From: Nocardia miyunensis NBRC 108239
GTDB lineage: Bacteria; Actinomycetota; Actinomycetes; Mycobacteriales; Mycobacteriaceae
DNA: 64,000 nucleotides
Assembly: GCF_001613065.1 (NCBI RefSeq)
Contig: NZ_BDBQ01000040.1
Coordinates: 107,333-171,332 of the forward strand
Reading direction: 5' to 3'
Positions 41,462 to 50,908 of the stretch are shown piece after piece (within the stretch, counting starts at the first letter, position 1; each line of letters opens with the position of its first letter). A program made the translations under genes and the position numbers. The notes below the pieces were generated by a model. The model was not told the origin of the DNA and searched no databases. It worked only from the letters and a program-made list of their open reading frames with translations.

Positions 41462-42607
41462 CTACCGATGCGTCGTGTGGGCGAGGAGGCGGTCCGCGGT
41501 GTCCTCGACCGTGGGCATCGCGGCGATCTCGGCGGCTACCGCCTGAGCCGAGTGGGTCAGGCTCGCGTCGGTGATCAGCGTATTGAGGTGTGCCGCGGTA
41601 ATTTTCGATGCCGGTACGGCGAGGCCCGCGCCGCGGTACCGGACCGATTCCGCGTTCCAGCGGCGGTCCCCGGGCGCGGGTGTGGCCAGTTGCGGGATTC
41701 CCGCGCGCAGCGCGGCGAGCACCGAGCCGGCACCGCCGTGGTTGACCATCGCGGTGCAGGTGGGCAGGGCGCGGTGCAACGCGATCCATCCGACGGTGTG
41801 GACGTTGCGAGGCAGGTGTGACGAGCGCGCGATCGCGCGGTTCGGGCGGACGATGATGATGTCCGCGTCCACCTGTGGGGCGGCGCGAAGCACCGCGCGC
41901 AGCATGGCATCGGGCCCGTCGCCGAGCATGGTGCTGCGAGTCACGACGATGCGTGGCCGCACCGGTGGGTCGCGGAACACCGGCGGAACCGGCGCGCCCG
42001 ATGGCGCGTACGGGGTGTATCGCACGGACCAACCGGGCACCGACACGATGCTGGGCGGAGCGACCGACAGGGTCGCCGCGGCGGCGGGCTCGTCACGACC
42101 CCACAGCAGTCGTAGCAGCTCCCGGCGGATCAGCGTGCCGTCGTCGAGGGCGATGTTGTGCAACACGGCCGGGACACCGATCCGGGCCGCCACGATCGCC
42201 GCTGCCGCGGCGAAGGGTTCGTGCACGACGAGATCGGGGTGGAATCGTTCGGCGGTCCTGGTGAGCGGTGCGATCATCGGTCTGTTGGTGACCGCGAAGA
42301 CATGGGCGCCGCCGCGGGCATCGGCCCTGCCGGTCGCCGATCGGGCTGCCAGGACGGGATGCAGGCCCAGCCCCCGCACCACCGACCGCACATTCCCGAT
42401 GCTGGGCGCGATATCGACGGCGTCGATATCGCCGGTGACTGCGGCGACTGCTGCTGCGCCGCTGGCCACCAGCACGTCGTGTCCGCGATCGCGAAAGCAT
42501 CGTGCCAGTGGCATCATCGGGAACAGATGCCCGATCAACGGTGTCGCCGCGAACAGGATCCTCACGACGCCCGGCCTCGATCGGGCCCGCCGGTAGTCGG
42601 CAGCCAT
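41462..42607 (-). CDS. Family 1 glycosyltransferase (UGT/MGT type)
   Basis: About 381 residues, GT-B fold. N-terminal acceptor domain starts VRILFAATPLIGHLFPMMPL. The C-terminal sugar-nucleotide site shows VHTVGWIALHRALPTCTAMV then NHGGAGSVLAALRAGIPQL and PAPGDRRWNAESV. The usual H/D-Q acceptor-site end is present in modified form (GDRRWNA). It glycosylates a small hydrophobic molecule or lipid; substrate unknown. A GTG at 42565 is an alternative start that would give the common VRILF beginning. Convergent with the DUF302 gene, standing alone. Confidence 0.85.
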   Translation of the reverse strand: MAADYRRARSRPGVVRILFAATPLIGHLFPMMPLARCFRDRGHDVLVASGAAAVAAVTGDIDAVDIAPSIGNVRSVVRGLGLHPVLAARSATGRADARGGAHVFAVTNRPMIAPLTRTAERFHPDLVVHEPFAAAAAIVAARIGVPAVLHNIALDDGTLIRRELLRLLWGRDEPAAAATLSVAPPSIVSVPGWSVRYTPYAPSGAPVPPVFRDPPVRPRIVVTRSTMLGDGPDAMLRAVLRAAPQVDADIIIVRPNRAIARSSHLPRNVHTVGWIALHRALPTCTAMVNHGGAGSVLAALRAGIPQLATPAPGDRRWNAESVRYRGAGLAVPASKITAAHLNTLITDASLTHSAQAVAAEIAAMPTVEDTADRLLAHTTHR

Positions 42608-42789
42608 CCGATTTCGACGTTGCGGTGTCCACCGTCCGGCATGGGCGCATTCTTCATGGTGTCGATAATGCCGCGACTCTAGCCTGGGCCCAGCAGGTGT
42701 ACGACCCGGCGAGGCGGTCGCCTCCCGGTGGCGCGATTTGAGGCAAACGCCTCATGCGACCACGGAGGCGGCGGACCGATGATCAGGGC

Positions 42790-44565
42790 ATGACGAAGCG
42801 AATTCAGGAAGCACAGAGATCATCGGTCATGACCGAACTCACGGTCGAATTGCCGAACGTCGAGTTCGGTACGCGCACTTCGGATCACGTGCCCGAAGTG
42901 GCGGGTGGCGGGCGCATCGACGCGGTGGATGTGAGCAGGCATGTCGGGGGGCGGCACATTCTCCACGAACTGTCGTTGTCGGTCGAACCGGGCGAGCTGG
43001 TCGCCATCGCCGGCGGCAGTGGGGCAGGAAAGAGCACGTTGCTGGAGATCCTCGCGGGATTGCGGCCACCGTCCGCCGGGGAGGTTCGGCATGACGGCGT
43101 CGTTCGCGGAACACGGGTCAGCGCAGATTCCCGTATCGGCTACGTGCCCCAGGAGGACATCATCCACCTCGAAATGCCCCTGCGCCGCACGTTGCGCTAC
43201 GCGGCACGGCTGCGGTTGCCCGCGGGCACATCGGCGGCCGAGGCGGACCGGGTAGTCGAGGAAACCATGAACGACCTCGACCTGGCTGATCGGGCCGAGG
43301 TGCCGGTCGGTGCGCTCTCCGGCGGCCAGCGCAAGCGGGCCGGTATCGCCGTGGAACTGCTGACCCGGCCACACCTTTTCTTCCTCGACGAACCCACCTC
43401 CGGGCTCGATCCGTCGACCGCGGCCGATGTGATGCGCCTGCTGCGCCGACTCAGCCGGCGCGGGGTCACGGTCGTCCTCACCACGCATGAGCCGGCCGGC
43501 ATCGACCGGTGTGACCGGGTGGTATTCCTGGCGCGCGGCGGCCACCCGGCCTTCACCGGCAGCCCGACCGAGGCTCGGCGCTACTTCGGCGTGGAGGATC
43601 TCGCCGACGTGTACGACCGGCTGGGTCATGAGCACACCCCGCAGATCTGGGCGGAGCGATTCGCGGATAGCCGTGGGAAGTCGCAAGCCAGGCCCGGCTC
43701 GGCTCGGCTGCCCATCCCCGCGACCCGTTCGGACGTCGAGCGCACGGGCGCGGTCCGGCAATGGTGGCTACTCACACGACGCAATGTCGATGTTCTCCTG
43801 CGCAACCGGTTGACCCTGGCGGTTCTGCTCGGCTCACCGGTGCTGGTCACTGCGATGATGGCGACGTTGTTCAAGCGCGGCGCGTTCGATCCGCGTAGCG
43901 AAGCCGACCTGGGCCCGGTCCAGATCGTGTTCTGGATCGCGTTCGCGGGCTTCTTCTTCGGCCTCACCTATGGCCTGCTCCAGATCGTGGGGGAGATGGC
44001 CGTCTTCCGGCGGGAGCGGCTGGCCGGGCTCAGCGTGGGCGCCTACGTGGCATCCAAGGTGACAGCGCTGCTTCCGGTGCTGGCCGGAGTGAGCGCGGTG
44101 CTCCTGGGTGTGCTGCGGGCGCTCGGCCGGCTCCCGGCCGTCGGCTGGGACGTGGCCGGTTTCCTGTTCGTGACGATTGTGATCGAGGCGACCTCGGCAC
44201 TGGCCCTCGGATTGCTCGCCTCGGCCGCGGTCTCCAACGCAGCGCAGGCCGCCCTCGCCCTGCCGATGCTCTGTTTCCCTCAGGTTCTGTTCGGCGGAGC
44301 CATAGTCCCGGTCGACCAGATGGCCCTCCCGGGACGCCTGATGAGTCTGGGTCTGTCCAACCGGCACGCATTCGAAGCGCTGGGCCGCGACCTGGATCTC
44401 GAGCGGTACACCGCCACGCTGCCCGCCATGTCCGCCTATGGCGACACCTTCCACGGAGGCGCCGGTGCCGCTCTCGTCGCGCTCGCCTCGCTGGCCGTCG
44501 GCCTCGTACTGGCCACGATATGGGTCTTGGACCGCCGGTCCCGGCCCGGCGCGTACCGCTGGTGA
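42790..44565 (+). CDS. ABCG-like half transporter (ATPase-permease fusion)
   Basis: About 591 residues, or 578 if the ATG at 42829 is used. N-terminal ATPase: Walker A GGSGAGKSTLLEIL, Q-loop GYVPQEDIIHLEMPL, signature LSGGQRKRAGIAVELL, Walker B HLFFLDEPTSGLDP, H-loop TTHEPA. The C-terminal half has an ABC2-type permease with about six helices starting near residue 350. Domain order and motifs match the ABCG family and the transporter part of mycobacterial Rv1747, without the FHA domains. An exporter of lipids or hydrophobic compounds is likely. Confidence 0.88.
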   Translation: MTKRIQEAQRSSVMTELTVELPNVEFGTRTSDHVPEVAGGGRIDAVDVSRHVGGRHILHELSLSVEPGELVAIAGGSGAGKSTLLEILAGLRPPSAGEVRHDGVVRGTRVSADSRIGYVPQEDIIHLEMPLRRTLRYAARLRLPAGTSAAEADRVVEETMNDLDLADRAEVPVGALSGGQRKRAGIAVELLTRPHLFFLDEPTSGLDPSTAADVMRLLRRLSRRGVTVVLTTHEPAGIDRCDRVVFLARGGHPAFTGSPTEARRYFGVEDLADVYDRLGHEHTPQIWAERFADSRGKSQARPGSARLPIPATRSDVERTGAVRQWWLLTRRNVDVLLRNRLTLAVLLGSPVLVTAMMATLFKRGAFDPRSEADLGPVQIVFWIAFAGFFFGLTYGLLQIVGEMAVFRRERLAGLSVGAYVASKVTALLPVLAGVSAVLLGVLRALGRLPAVGWDVAGFLFVTIVIEATSALALGLLASAAVSNAAQAALALPMLCFPQVLFGGAIVPVDQMALPGRLMSLGLSNRHAFEALGRDLDLERYTATLPAMSAYGDTFHGGAGAALVALASLAVGLVLATIWVLDRRSRPGAYRW

Positions 44566-44582
44566 AGGCCCCGCGCATATCG

Positions 44583-44611
44583 GCTCGGCCACCCGTCACC
44601 GGGGGCCGAGC
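44583..44611. terminator. Bidirectional terminator hairpin
   Basis: An 8-bp perfect stem (GCTCGGCC/GGCCGAGC) with a 13-base loop in the 85-base gap between the convergent ABC transporter and HD-GYP/LuxR genes. Confidence 0.55.
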
Positions 44612-44650
44612 GTGCGTAATCAGCCGGGTCTCCATATACCGGCCTGCTCG

Positions 44651-46255
44651 TCAACCGGACGCGTCAGTCCCCGCGACCGCGTTGACCGGGAACTCCGCCA
44701 GACCGCGATCGATCGCGGCGAGACTGGCCTGCGTGCGGTTGTTGACGCCGAGCTTGGCGTAGACGCGTTCGACGTGGTTGCGGGCCGTTTTCACGGCGAT
44801 GAACAGTTCGGCGGCGATTTCTCGGTTCGATCGGCCCTGTGCGACGAGCCGCAGGATCTCCACCTCGCGGTCGGTCAGCCCGGCGGGCCAGGGCGTCCGC
44901 CGCGAGCTCCGCGGACCGGCCACCGCGAGCACGGCCGCGGCCGACTCGGCGTCGAAACGTCCGGCACGCGCCTGCTTTCGCAACTGATCGGCGGCGCCGC
45001 GAGGATCGAGCGGTAGTCGGTAGGGACGCGGCTCGAGCAGTCGCTGATAAGCCTCCGCCGCGGCAAGCAGCCGGTCCTGCGCGGTCAACTCCGCGCCTGC
45101 GATCCCCCGGGGAAAGCCGGACCCGTCCAGCCGTTCCCGGTGTTTCATCGCGAGGGACACCACCGACTCCAAGCCACTGACCCGGCTGAGTATCCGCCCG
45201 GTCAGATCCGGATACATCCGTACCCGTTCCCATTCAGCCGTAGTGAGCGGCTTCTTCTTCTCCCAGATCCGGTTGGACACACCCATTTTGCCGAGGCCGT
45301 GCACCAGGCCGGCACGGTAGAGATGCGTGATGTCCGACGACGGCATGCCCAGGTGCCGGGCCGCCCCGGCCACCAGATTCGCGACGCCGCGTGAATGTCC
45401 CAGGGTGAACGGAGATTTGAGATCGACGAAATCCGCCATGGCCTCGAGTAACTCGTCGGTCTCGGCGGCCGTCAGGGTTCGGTCACGATCCGGCGCCGCC
45501 GCCAACGCCGTTGTCCAGACGTCGATTTCGAGCAACTCGTCGACGATCGCCGCCGCGTCGCGATCGAACACCGCCACCACGGCCGGGCTGAACTGACTGC
45601 CGCGTCGAGAACGCAGGATATCCTTCGCGTGCTCGAGCCCGCCCGTCCGCAGGTGCACCTCGACGACATCCGCCACGTGAGCGATGTGGATCTCGATCGG
45701 GATGTCGTCTCCGCGAGAACCGTTGGGCAACCCCCGGCCGTCCCAGCGTTCGAAGGCGTAGGCCAGCGCCTTTCCGACCTGCTCGTCCAAGCCCATCCGG
45801 TCGGACAGCACTCCTGCGGAACTGCAATGCGACTGGATCAGCGTGGCGACCTGGCTGCGAGCCGTGACCAGAAAGGCGGTGGCACGGATGCCTCGCTCCC
45901 AGCTCGGCGATCCGCTTCCGACATGACTCATCATCAGCCGCAGAAACGGCAGGCCGGTCATGTCCACCGTGTAGGTGTCGGCCCGGAAGGCGATGTCGTC
46001 GCCGAAGAGTGCCGAAAGTTCGTGCGAGTCGGCGTGACAACCGATCCACCCCACCAGATTGGCGTAGTACACGGTCGCCCGCTGTTGCCGGTCGAGCCCC
46101 ATCCGCTCGGCGATCCGTGTCGCGATCAGGGACGACCGGAGCATGTGCTCCATCGGCTGCCCCAGCCCGAGGTCGATCGCCAGCGATATCGCGGCGAGCA
46201 GTTCGGCTCTGCTCAGGCCCCTTCCCGACCCGGGCAGCATCCCGTGCGGGTGCAT
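44651..46255 (-). CDS. HD-GYP-like phosphohydrolase with LuxR helix-turn-helix
   Basis: About 534 residues. Two HD-GYP-like halves are visible: a divergent N-terminal one ending FERWDGRGLPNG, and a second with HSRGVANLVAGAARHLGM, LVHGLGKMGVSNRIW and KHRERLDGSGFPRG. In the second, the HD pair is changed to HG, and GYP to GFP. A LuxR HTH closes the protein (LTDREVEILRLVAQGRSNRE then IAAELFIAVKTARNHVERVY). Actinobacterial proteins with this layout are regulators. The lost catalytic Asp suggests ligand sensing, not cyclic-di-GMP hydrolysis. The start is uncertain; GTG at 46270 is possible. Confidence 0.82.
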   Translation of the reverse strand: MHPHGMLPGSGRGLSRAELLAAISLAIDLGLGQPMEHMLRSSLIATRIAERMGLDRQQRATVYYANLVGWIGCHADSHELSALFGDDIAFRADTYTVDMTGLPFLRLMMSHVGSGSPSWERGIRATAFLVTARSQVATLIQSHCSSAGVLSDRMGLDEQVGKALAYAFERWDGRGLPNGSRGDDIPIEIHIAHVADVVEVHLRTGGLEHAKDILRSRRGSQFSPAVVAVFDRDAAAIVDELLEIDVWTTALAAAPDRDRTLTAAETDELLEAMADFVDLKSPFTLGHSRGVANLVAGAARHLGMPSSDITHLYRAGLVHGLGKMGVSNRIWEKKKPLTTAEWERVRMYPDLTGRILSRVSGLESVVSLAMKHRERLDGSGFPRGIAGAELTAQDRLLAAAEAYQRLLEPRPYRLPLDPRGAADQLRKQARAGRFDAESAAAVLAVAGPRSSRRTPWPAGLTDREVEILRLVAQGRSNREIAAELFIAVKTARNHVERVYAKLGVNNRTQASLAAIDRGLAEFPVNAVAGTDASG

Positions 46256-46731
46256 CTCCCCATTGTCCACCCCGAACAATGGCCATCTCCGCGACGGTGT
46301 AACCGCGCCGCAGCCCGCGCGACGTCGTCGCCGGCCGACGCAGCGGTACACGGGTTCGGAGTCGCCGTCGCAGAGCGTGCGGAGGTGGGGGTCGGCGTGG
46401 TGGAGCCACCGGGCAGGGCGAACCTCGTTGCTCGCGAGGAGTGCTACGGCGTCCGGAAAGGCGGCCGGCGGTCGCACGGGTGACGATCGGACCGACGGAT
46501 GTCGTTCTGGCAGAGCAGGAATGGTCTTCGCGGTGTCCCGGGCGGCGAGGTCAGGGTGCGACGGTTGGCGGTGCGACTCTCAATGATCCTGCCCCGCAGG
46601 AGATTTGAACACGCCTTGCTCTCTTTGATTCGTCAAAAGGTTCCGGGCGCAGGCCGACCCTGCCATGATGCTGTCATGGCCCGAGCGGCGCTCGGACCTG
46701 ACATTTCGGGACTCATGATGGGGGTACCTCG
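46256..46731. other. Divergent intergenic region
   Basis: About 475 bases between the HD-GYP/LuxR gene and the deoxysugar operon. The open frames here are low quality and match nothing I know. A perfect DevR-like half site (TTCGGGACT, 46705-46713) is present, without the other half. Confidence 0.4.
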
Positions 46732-47955
46732 ATGGCCACTCCGCTCTACGACCGCATGCGAGTGTTGGTCACCGTCAACCCGATCGAATCGCATCTGCGT
46801 GGGCTGGTCACGCTCGTCGACACGTTGAGCCGACTCGGCCACGACGTCCGGATCGCGGTGCCCGGCAAGTGGTCCGGATGGTTGCACGACAACTACGGCG
46901 TGGAGATCATCGATATCGGACCGTCGTGGCTCGACCCCGAGTTCGACACGATCGTCTTCGGCGCCCTGCTCGATGGCGGCGCAGCTGCCTTCGACCGGGC
47001 TCTGATGATGGAATTCACCTCCGCTCGCGTCGCCGGATATGTCGCCGACGGCGTCCTCGAGCTGTCGCAGCGCTGGCGGCCACACGTCATCGTGCACGAA
47101 TGCACTGAATTCGGCGGCTACCTGGCCGCGGAGGTGCTCGGGATACCGCACGTCGTCGTGGATATCGGCCCGCTGGAGGCGGTTGTGCAACGCCTCCATC
47201 ACGAGGTGGTCCGGCCCGGGCTGACCGCCCGGCGGTCGGAACTCGGGCTCGCGCCGGAGCCGCTCGTACCCGGAATCCTGCGTCATCTGACCGTCTCGCT
47301 GACGCCGGAGGAGTTCAACCACGCGGACTTCGACGCGCCGCTCGTTCGTTATCGGCACGAACTTCCCACCCGCCGCGACGAGCGGTTGCCCAGCGAATTC
47401 GCCCAACTGCCCCGAGACAGACCGATCGTCTATCTCTCGATGGGGTCGATCGGTCCCCGTTCCACCCGGTTCATGCGGCGATCGACCGAGATCTACCAGG
47501 AGATCTTCGCGGCGCTGGCTGAGCTCGAGTGCTCCGTCATCGCCGCGTTGCCCTCGCAATATCAGGACATATTCCGGTCATTGCCGCCGCATGTGCACAC
47601 CATGCCCCGGGTTCCCCAGTCACTCTTGCTGGGAAATGTGGATCTGTTCATCACCCATGGCGGTTTGAACTCGATTCGGGACACGATCACCTGCGGAGTG
47701 CCGCAGGTGCTGCTGCCCTTCTTCGCAGACCACCCCGGTAACGCCCTGCGGTGCGAAGAGCTCGGGACCGGCATTCGGATCGATCCGGCGACGGTCACCG
47801 CGGCGGGCGTGCGGACCGCATGCGAGACAGTGCTGGCCGATGCCTCCTACCGGCGGGCCACGAGAGAACTTCAGGGGCATATGCGAGCACTGCCCGGTCA
47901 GACCGCATTCGTCGGCGAGCTGCGCCACCTCATGAGGAAAGTCGACGTCCGATGA
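46732..47955 (+). CDS. Family 1 glycosyltransferase of a deoxysugar operon
   Basis: About 407 residues, GT-B fold. N-terminal MRVLVTVNPIESHLRGLVTL; the C-terminal donor domain has PIVYLSMGSIGP, VDLFITHGGLNSIRDTITCG and VPQVLLPFFADHPGNALRCE, including the acceptor-loop D/H-P-GN motif of MGT-type glycosyltransferases. The stop overlaps the next start (ATGA), so it is coupled to the RfbH gene. It probably transfers the deoxysugar made by the next two enzymes to a lipid or natural product. Confidence 0.87.
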   Translation: MATPLYDRMRVLVTVNPIESHLRGLVTLVDTLSRLGHDVRIAVPGKWSGWLHDNYGVEIIDIGPSWLDPEFDTIVFGALLDGGAAAFDRALMMEFTSARVAGYVADGVLELSQRWRPHVIVHECTEFGGYLAAEVLGIPHVVVDIGPLEAVVQRLHHEVVRPGLTARRSELGLAPEPLVPGILRHLTVSLTPEEFNHADFDAPLVRYRHELPTRRDERLPSEFAQLPRDRPIVYLSMGSIGPRSTRFMRRSTEIYQEIFAALAELECSVIAALPSQYQDIFRSLPPHVHTMPRVPQSLLLGNVDLFITHGGLNSIRDTITCGVPQVLLPFFADHPGNALRCEELGTGIRIDPATVTAAGVRTACETVLADASYRRATRELQGHMRALPGQTAFVGELRHLMRKVDVR

Positions 47956-49295
47956 TCGACAGAGAAGATCTGATCAGGAACATCAGAGAGTTCCACGCGC
48001 AGTCGGCGGATCGTCCGTTCGTGCCGGGCGTCACCGAAATCCAGTCATCCGGCGCATGCCTCGATGCGGATGACAAGACCGCACTCGCCGAGGCCGCGTT
48101 GGATATGCGTATCGCCGCGGGAGGCTTGGCGCACAAATTCGAGACATCGTTGGCCCGGAAGATCGGAACGCGCAAAGCGCGGCTGACCAATTCCGGATCG
48201 TCGGCGAACCTGCTGGCGATCACCGCGCTGACCGCGCCGGAGTTGGGCGATGCCCGGCTCCGCCCGGGAGACGAGGTGATCACCTGCGCGGCAGGGTTTC
48301 CGACAACGGTCAATCCGATCCTGCAGAACGGTCTCGAGCCGGTGTTCATAGATATCGATGAGCACACGTACAACGCGTCGCCGGAGCTGATCGGGGCAGC
48401 CATCGGGCCGAAAACCCGTGCGGTGGCGCTGGCTCATACGCTCGGCAACCCCTTCCCGGTCGCGGAAATCGCCGAAATATGTAGCGACCACGGCATGTTC
48501 CTGATCGAGGACAACTGCGATGCGGTCGGGTCGACATACCGGTCGCGGCGGACCGGCACATTCGGTGACCTGTCGACCGTCAGTTTCTATCCGGCACACC
48601 ACGTGACAACGGGCGAGGGCGGATGCGTCTTGACCGACAACCTGGTCCTGGCCCGAATAGTGAAGTCCCTGCGTGACTGGGGGCGCGACTGCTGGTGTGA
48701 GCCGGGCGAAAGCAACAGGTGCGGAAGACGATTCGGCTTCGAGCTGGGCAGTCTGCCGTACGGATACGATCACAAATACATCTATTCGCACATCGGATAC
48801 AATCTGAAGGCGACCGATCTGCAAGCCGCTCTCGGGCTGTCCCAGCTGGCGAAGTTGGATGATTTTTGTGCTGCCAGGCGGCACAATTGGCTCAGGCTGC
48901 GCGAGAAGCTCGACGGGATCGACTACTTGCGTCTGCCGGAACCGACGCCCGGAAGCGACCCGAGTTGGTTCGGGTTCGCGATGACCGTCATGTCGGACGC
49001 CCCTTTCGATCGCTTCGGCATCGTCAATTTTCTCGAGAGCCGCCGGATCGCGACCCGTGGCCTGTTCGCCGGAAATCTGTTGCGCCATCCGGCCTACTCG
49101 AACATTTCGCACCGTGTTTCCGGAGACCTGACGGTCAGCGATCATGTGGCCGACCGCACCTTCTGGGTCGGTGTATACCCCGGAATCACCGACGAGATGA
49201 TCGATTACATGGTCGCCTCCATACGGGAGTTCGTCGCGGGCTTCCGGCGATCCCCGGCCCGGCCCCTGGAGTCCTCGATCGAGGAGAAGCGGTGA
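47952..49295 (+). CDS. rfbH: CDP-4-keto-6-deoxyglucose 3-dehydrase (RfbH/E1 type)
   Basis: About 447 residues, DegT/aminotransferase fold using PMP. The internal-aldimine Lys is replaced by His in SFYPAHHVTTGEGGCV, the hallmark of E1 dehydrases. Directly after comes the Cys cluster of the [2Fe-2S] site (RDWGRDCWCEPGESNRCGRR). It removes the C3 hydroxyl of CDP-4-keto-6-deoxyglucose, the committed step to 3,6-dideoxyhexoses. The start at 47952 overlaps the glycosyltransferase stop. The partner reductase (E3) and CDP-glucose enzymes are not in this window. Confidence 0.9.
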   Translation: MIDREDLIRNIREFHAQSADRPFVPGVTEIQSSGACLDADDKTALAEAALDMRIAAGGLAHKFETSLARKIGTRKARLTNSGSSANLLAITALTAPELGDARLRPGDEVITCAAGFPTTVNPILQNGLEPVFIDIDEHTYNASPELIGAAIGPKTRAVALAHTLGNPFPVAEIAEICSDHGMFLIEDNCDAVGSTYRSRRTGTFGDLSTVSFYPAHHVTTGEGGCVLTDNLVLARIVKSLRDWGRDCWCEPGESNRCGRRFGFELGSLPYGYDHKYIYSHIGYNLKATDLQAALGLSQLAKLDDFCAARRHNWLRLREKLDGIDYLRLPEPTPGSDPSWFGFAMTVMSDAPFDRFGIVNFLESRRIATRGLFAGNLLRHPAYSNISHRVSGDLTVSDHVADRTFWVGVYPGITDEMIDYMVASIREFVAGFRRSPARPLESSIEEKR

Positions 49296-50176
49296 GCAGG
49301 CTGCTCGTCACCGGCGCCGGCGGCCTTCTGGGCGCTCGGATGACGAGTCCGGCGAGCCCTTTTCGGGACGGGACGTGGACGGTCACAGGACTCGGGTCGA
49401 AAGAACTCGACATCACCGATGCCGAAGCGCTGGACACGGCCATCGCTCCGGGTGACGTGGTGATCAACTGCGCGGCATACAGCGCCGTCGACGCCGCCGA
49501 GACCGATATCGACCGGGCATTCGCGGTCAACGCGTCCGGCGCCGGACTGCTGGCCCGGACCTGCGCGCAGAAACGAGCGCGGCTGGTGCACATCTCCACC
49601 GGGTACGTCTTCGACGGCACGGCTTCCCGACCCTATGACACCGATTCGCCGACGGCGCCGGTCAACGAGTACGGCAGGTCCAAACTGGCTGGTGAACGGG
49701 CCGTGCGGCAAGAATTCCCCGATGCTCTCATCGTCCGCACCATGTGGCTGTACTCGGGCGCGACCACCGGATTCCCGGCCGCGCTCCTGCGGAAATGCGA
49801 ACGAGGCGAAACCGCCGCAGTCGTTTCCGATCAGATCGCCTCTCCCACCTTCACCGACGACCTCGTGGCCGCATTGTCCGACCTTCTCGCGCATCCCGAC
49901 CCGCCACTGCTGACTCATGCGACGTCGGAGGGCGCGGCCTCGAAATTCGAGTTCGCCCGTGCCATTGCCGAAGAAGCCGGTCTGGCGGCCGGGCTGCTGC
50001 GTCCGTGCCGGACAACGGACTTCCGGAGCGCGGCGGACCGCCCCCGAAACGCCGTGCTGTCGGATGCGTCGTGGATCGACGCCGGCCTGAAGCCGCTGCC
50101 ACACTGGCGCGATGCGGTGCAGCGCGCGATGATGCCGTACCGGCGGAAAGCGGCTGCGAGACCGCGATCGCGTTGA
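49292..50176 (+). CDS. RmlD-like NAD(P)-dependent 4-ketosugar reductase
   Basis: About 294 residues. Extended SDR fold: LLVTGAGGLLGARM at the N-terminus, VVINCAAYSAVDAAETDIDR, HISTGYVFDG, and the catalytic YxxxK in VNEYGRSKLAGE. It resembles dTDP-4-dehydrorhamnose reductase; here it probably reduces the C4 ketone of the dideoxysugar made by RfbH. Start GTG at 49292 overlaps the RfbH stop (GTGA), with GAGGAG 5 bases upstream. Last gene of the three-gene operon. Confidence 0.85.
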   Translation: MSRLLVTGAGGLLGARMTSPASPFRDGTWTVTGLGSKELDITDAEALDTAIAPGDVVINCAAYSAVDAAETDIDRAFAVNASGAGLLARTCAQKRARLVHISTGYVFDGTASRPYDTDSPTAPVNEYGRSKLAGERAVRQEFPDALIVRTMWLYSGATTGFPAALLRKCERGETAAVVSDQIASPTFTDDLVAALSDLLAHPDPPLLTHATSEGAASKFEFARAIAEEAGLAAGLLRPCRTTDFRSAADRPRNAVLSDASWIDAGLKPLPHWRDAVQRAMMPYRRKAAARPRSR

Positions 50177-50247
50177 CGCTGTGCGACCAGCGGGCCCATC
50201 CGCCAGTTCCTCGACGCGGCGTCGAGAGGTGAAATACTCTCGGCGCT

Positions 50248-50784
50248 ATGACAATTCACGAATTCTCGGTCAGGACCGCCGACGGCGGGGACCGTTCACT
50301 GGACGCCTACGCGGGCCGGGTGGTGCTCATCGTCAATGTGGCCAGCAAGTGTGGTTTCACGCCGCAATACGAAGGTCTCGAGGCCCTGTACAGGGAGGGC
50401 CGGGACCGTGGTCTCGATATCCTCGGGTTCCCGTGTAACCAGTTCGGCGATCAGGAACCGGGCGCCGACGCCGAGATTCAGGAATTCTGTTCCACGAGTT
50501 ACGGTGTCACCTTTCCGGTCTTCGGCAAGATCGAAGTCAACGGTCCGGGCGCGGACCCGCTGTTCGCCTATCTGCGCGCGCAGGCGCCGGGCGACTTCGG
50601 TCCCACCGCCGGGCCGCTGTACCAGCACGTCAAGGCCACGCGCCCGGAAGCGCTCGGCACCGACGAGGTGAAGTGGAACTTCACGAAGTTCCTCGTCGGC
50701 CGCGATGGCAAGGTGATCGGCCGTTTCGAGTCGACGGTGACCCCTGAGCAGATCAAGTCCGAAATCGCCGGACTCCTGGACTGA
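50248..50784 (+). CDS. Glutathione-peroxidase-family peroxidase
   Basis: About 178 residues, thioredoxin fold. Peroxidatic Cys in NVASKCGFTPQYEGL, then GFPCNQFGDQEPG and the family Trp-Asn in VKWNFTKFLVGRDG. Catalytic Cys (not Sec), Gln and Trp are present. In actinobacteria these enzymes usually use thioredoxin rather than glutathione to reduce peroxides. Stands alone after the sugar operon. Confidence 0.92.
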   Translation: MTIHEFSVRTADGGDRSLDAYAGRVVLIVNVASKCGFTPQYEGLEALYREGRDRGLDILGFPCNQFGDQEPGADAEIQEFCSTSYGVTFPVFGKIEVNGPGADPLFAYLRAQAPGDFGPTAGPLYQHVKATRPEALGTDEVKWNFTKFLVGRDGKVIGRFESTVTPEQIKSEIAGLLD

Positions 50785-50908
50785 TCGGGCGAGTTCGGTG
50801 GGGGTGAGGGCCGGAACAGGTCCTGGATCAGGTGCGGCACTCACGCCACCGGTTCGGTGACCGCCTTCGCCGGACTGGTGGCGCCGGCATCGGCGAGGGC
50901 AAGCCGGA

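Noticed and set aside
46705..46713. TTCGGGACT, a perfect DosR left half site before the deoxysugar operon
   Set aside because: The right half is missing and the neighbouring genes are not dormancy genes; a single 9-base match can occur by chance.
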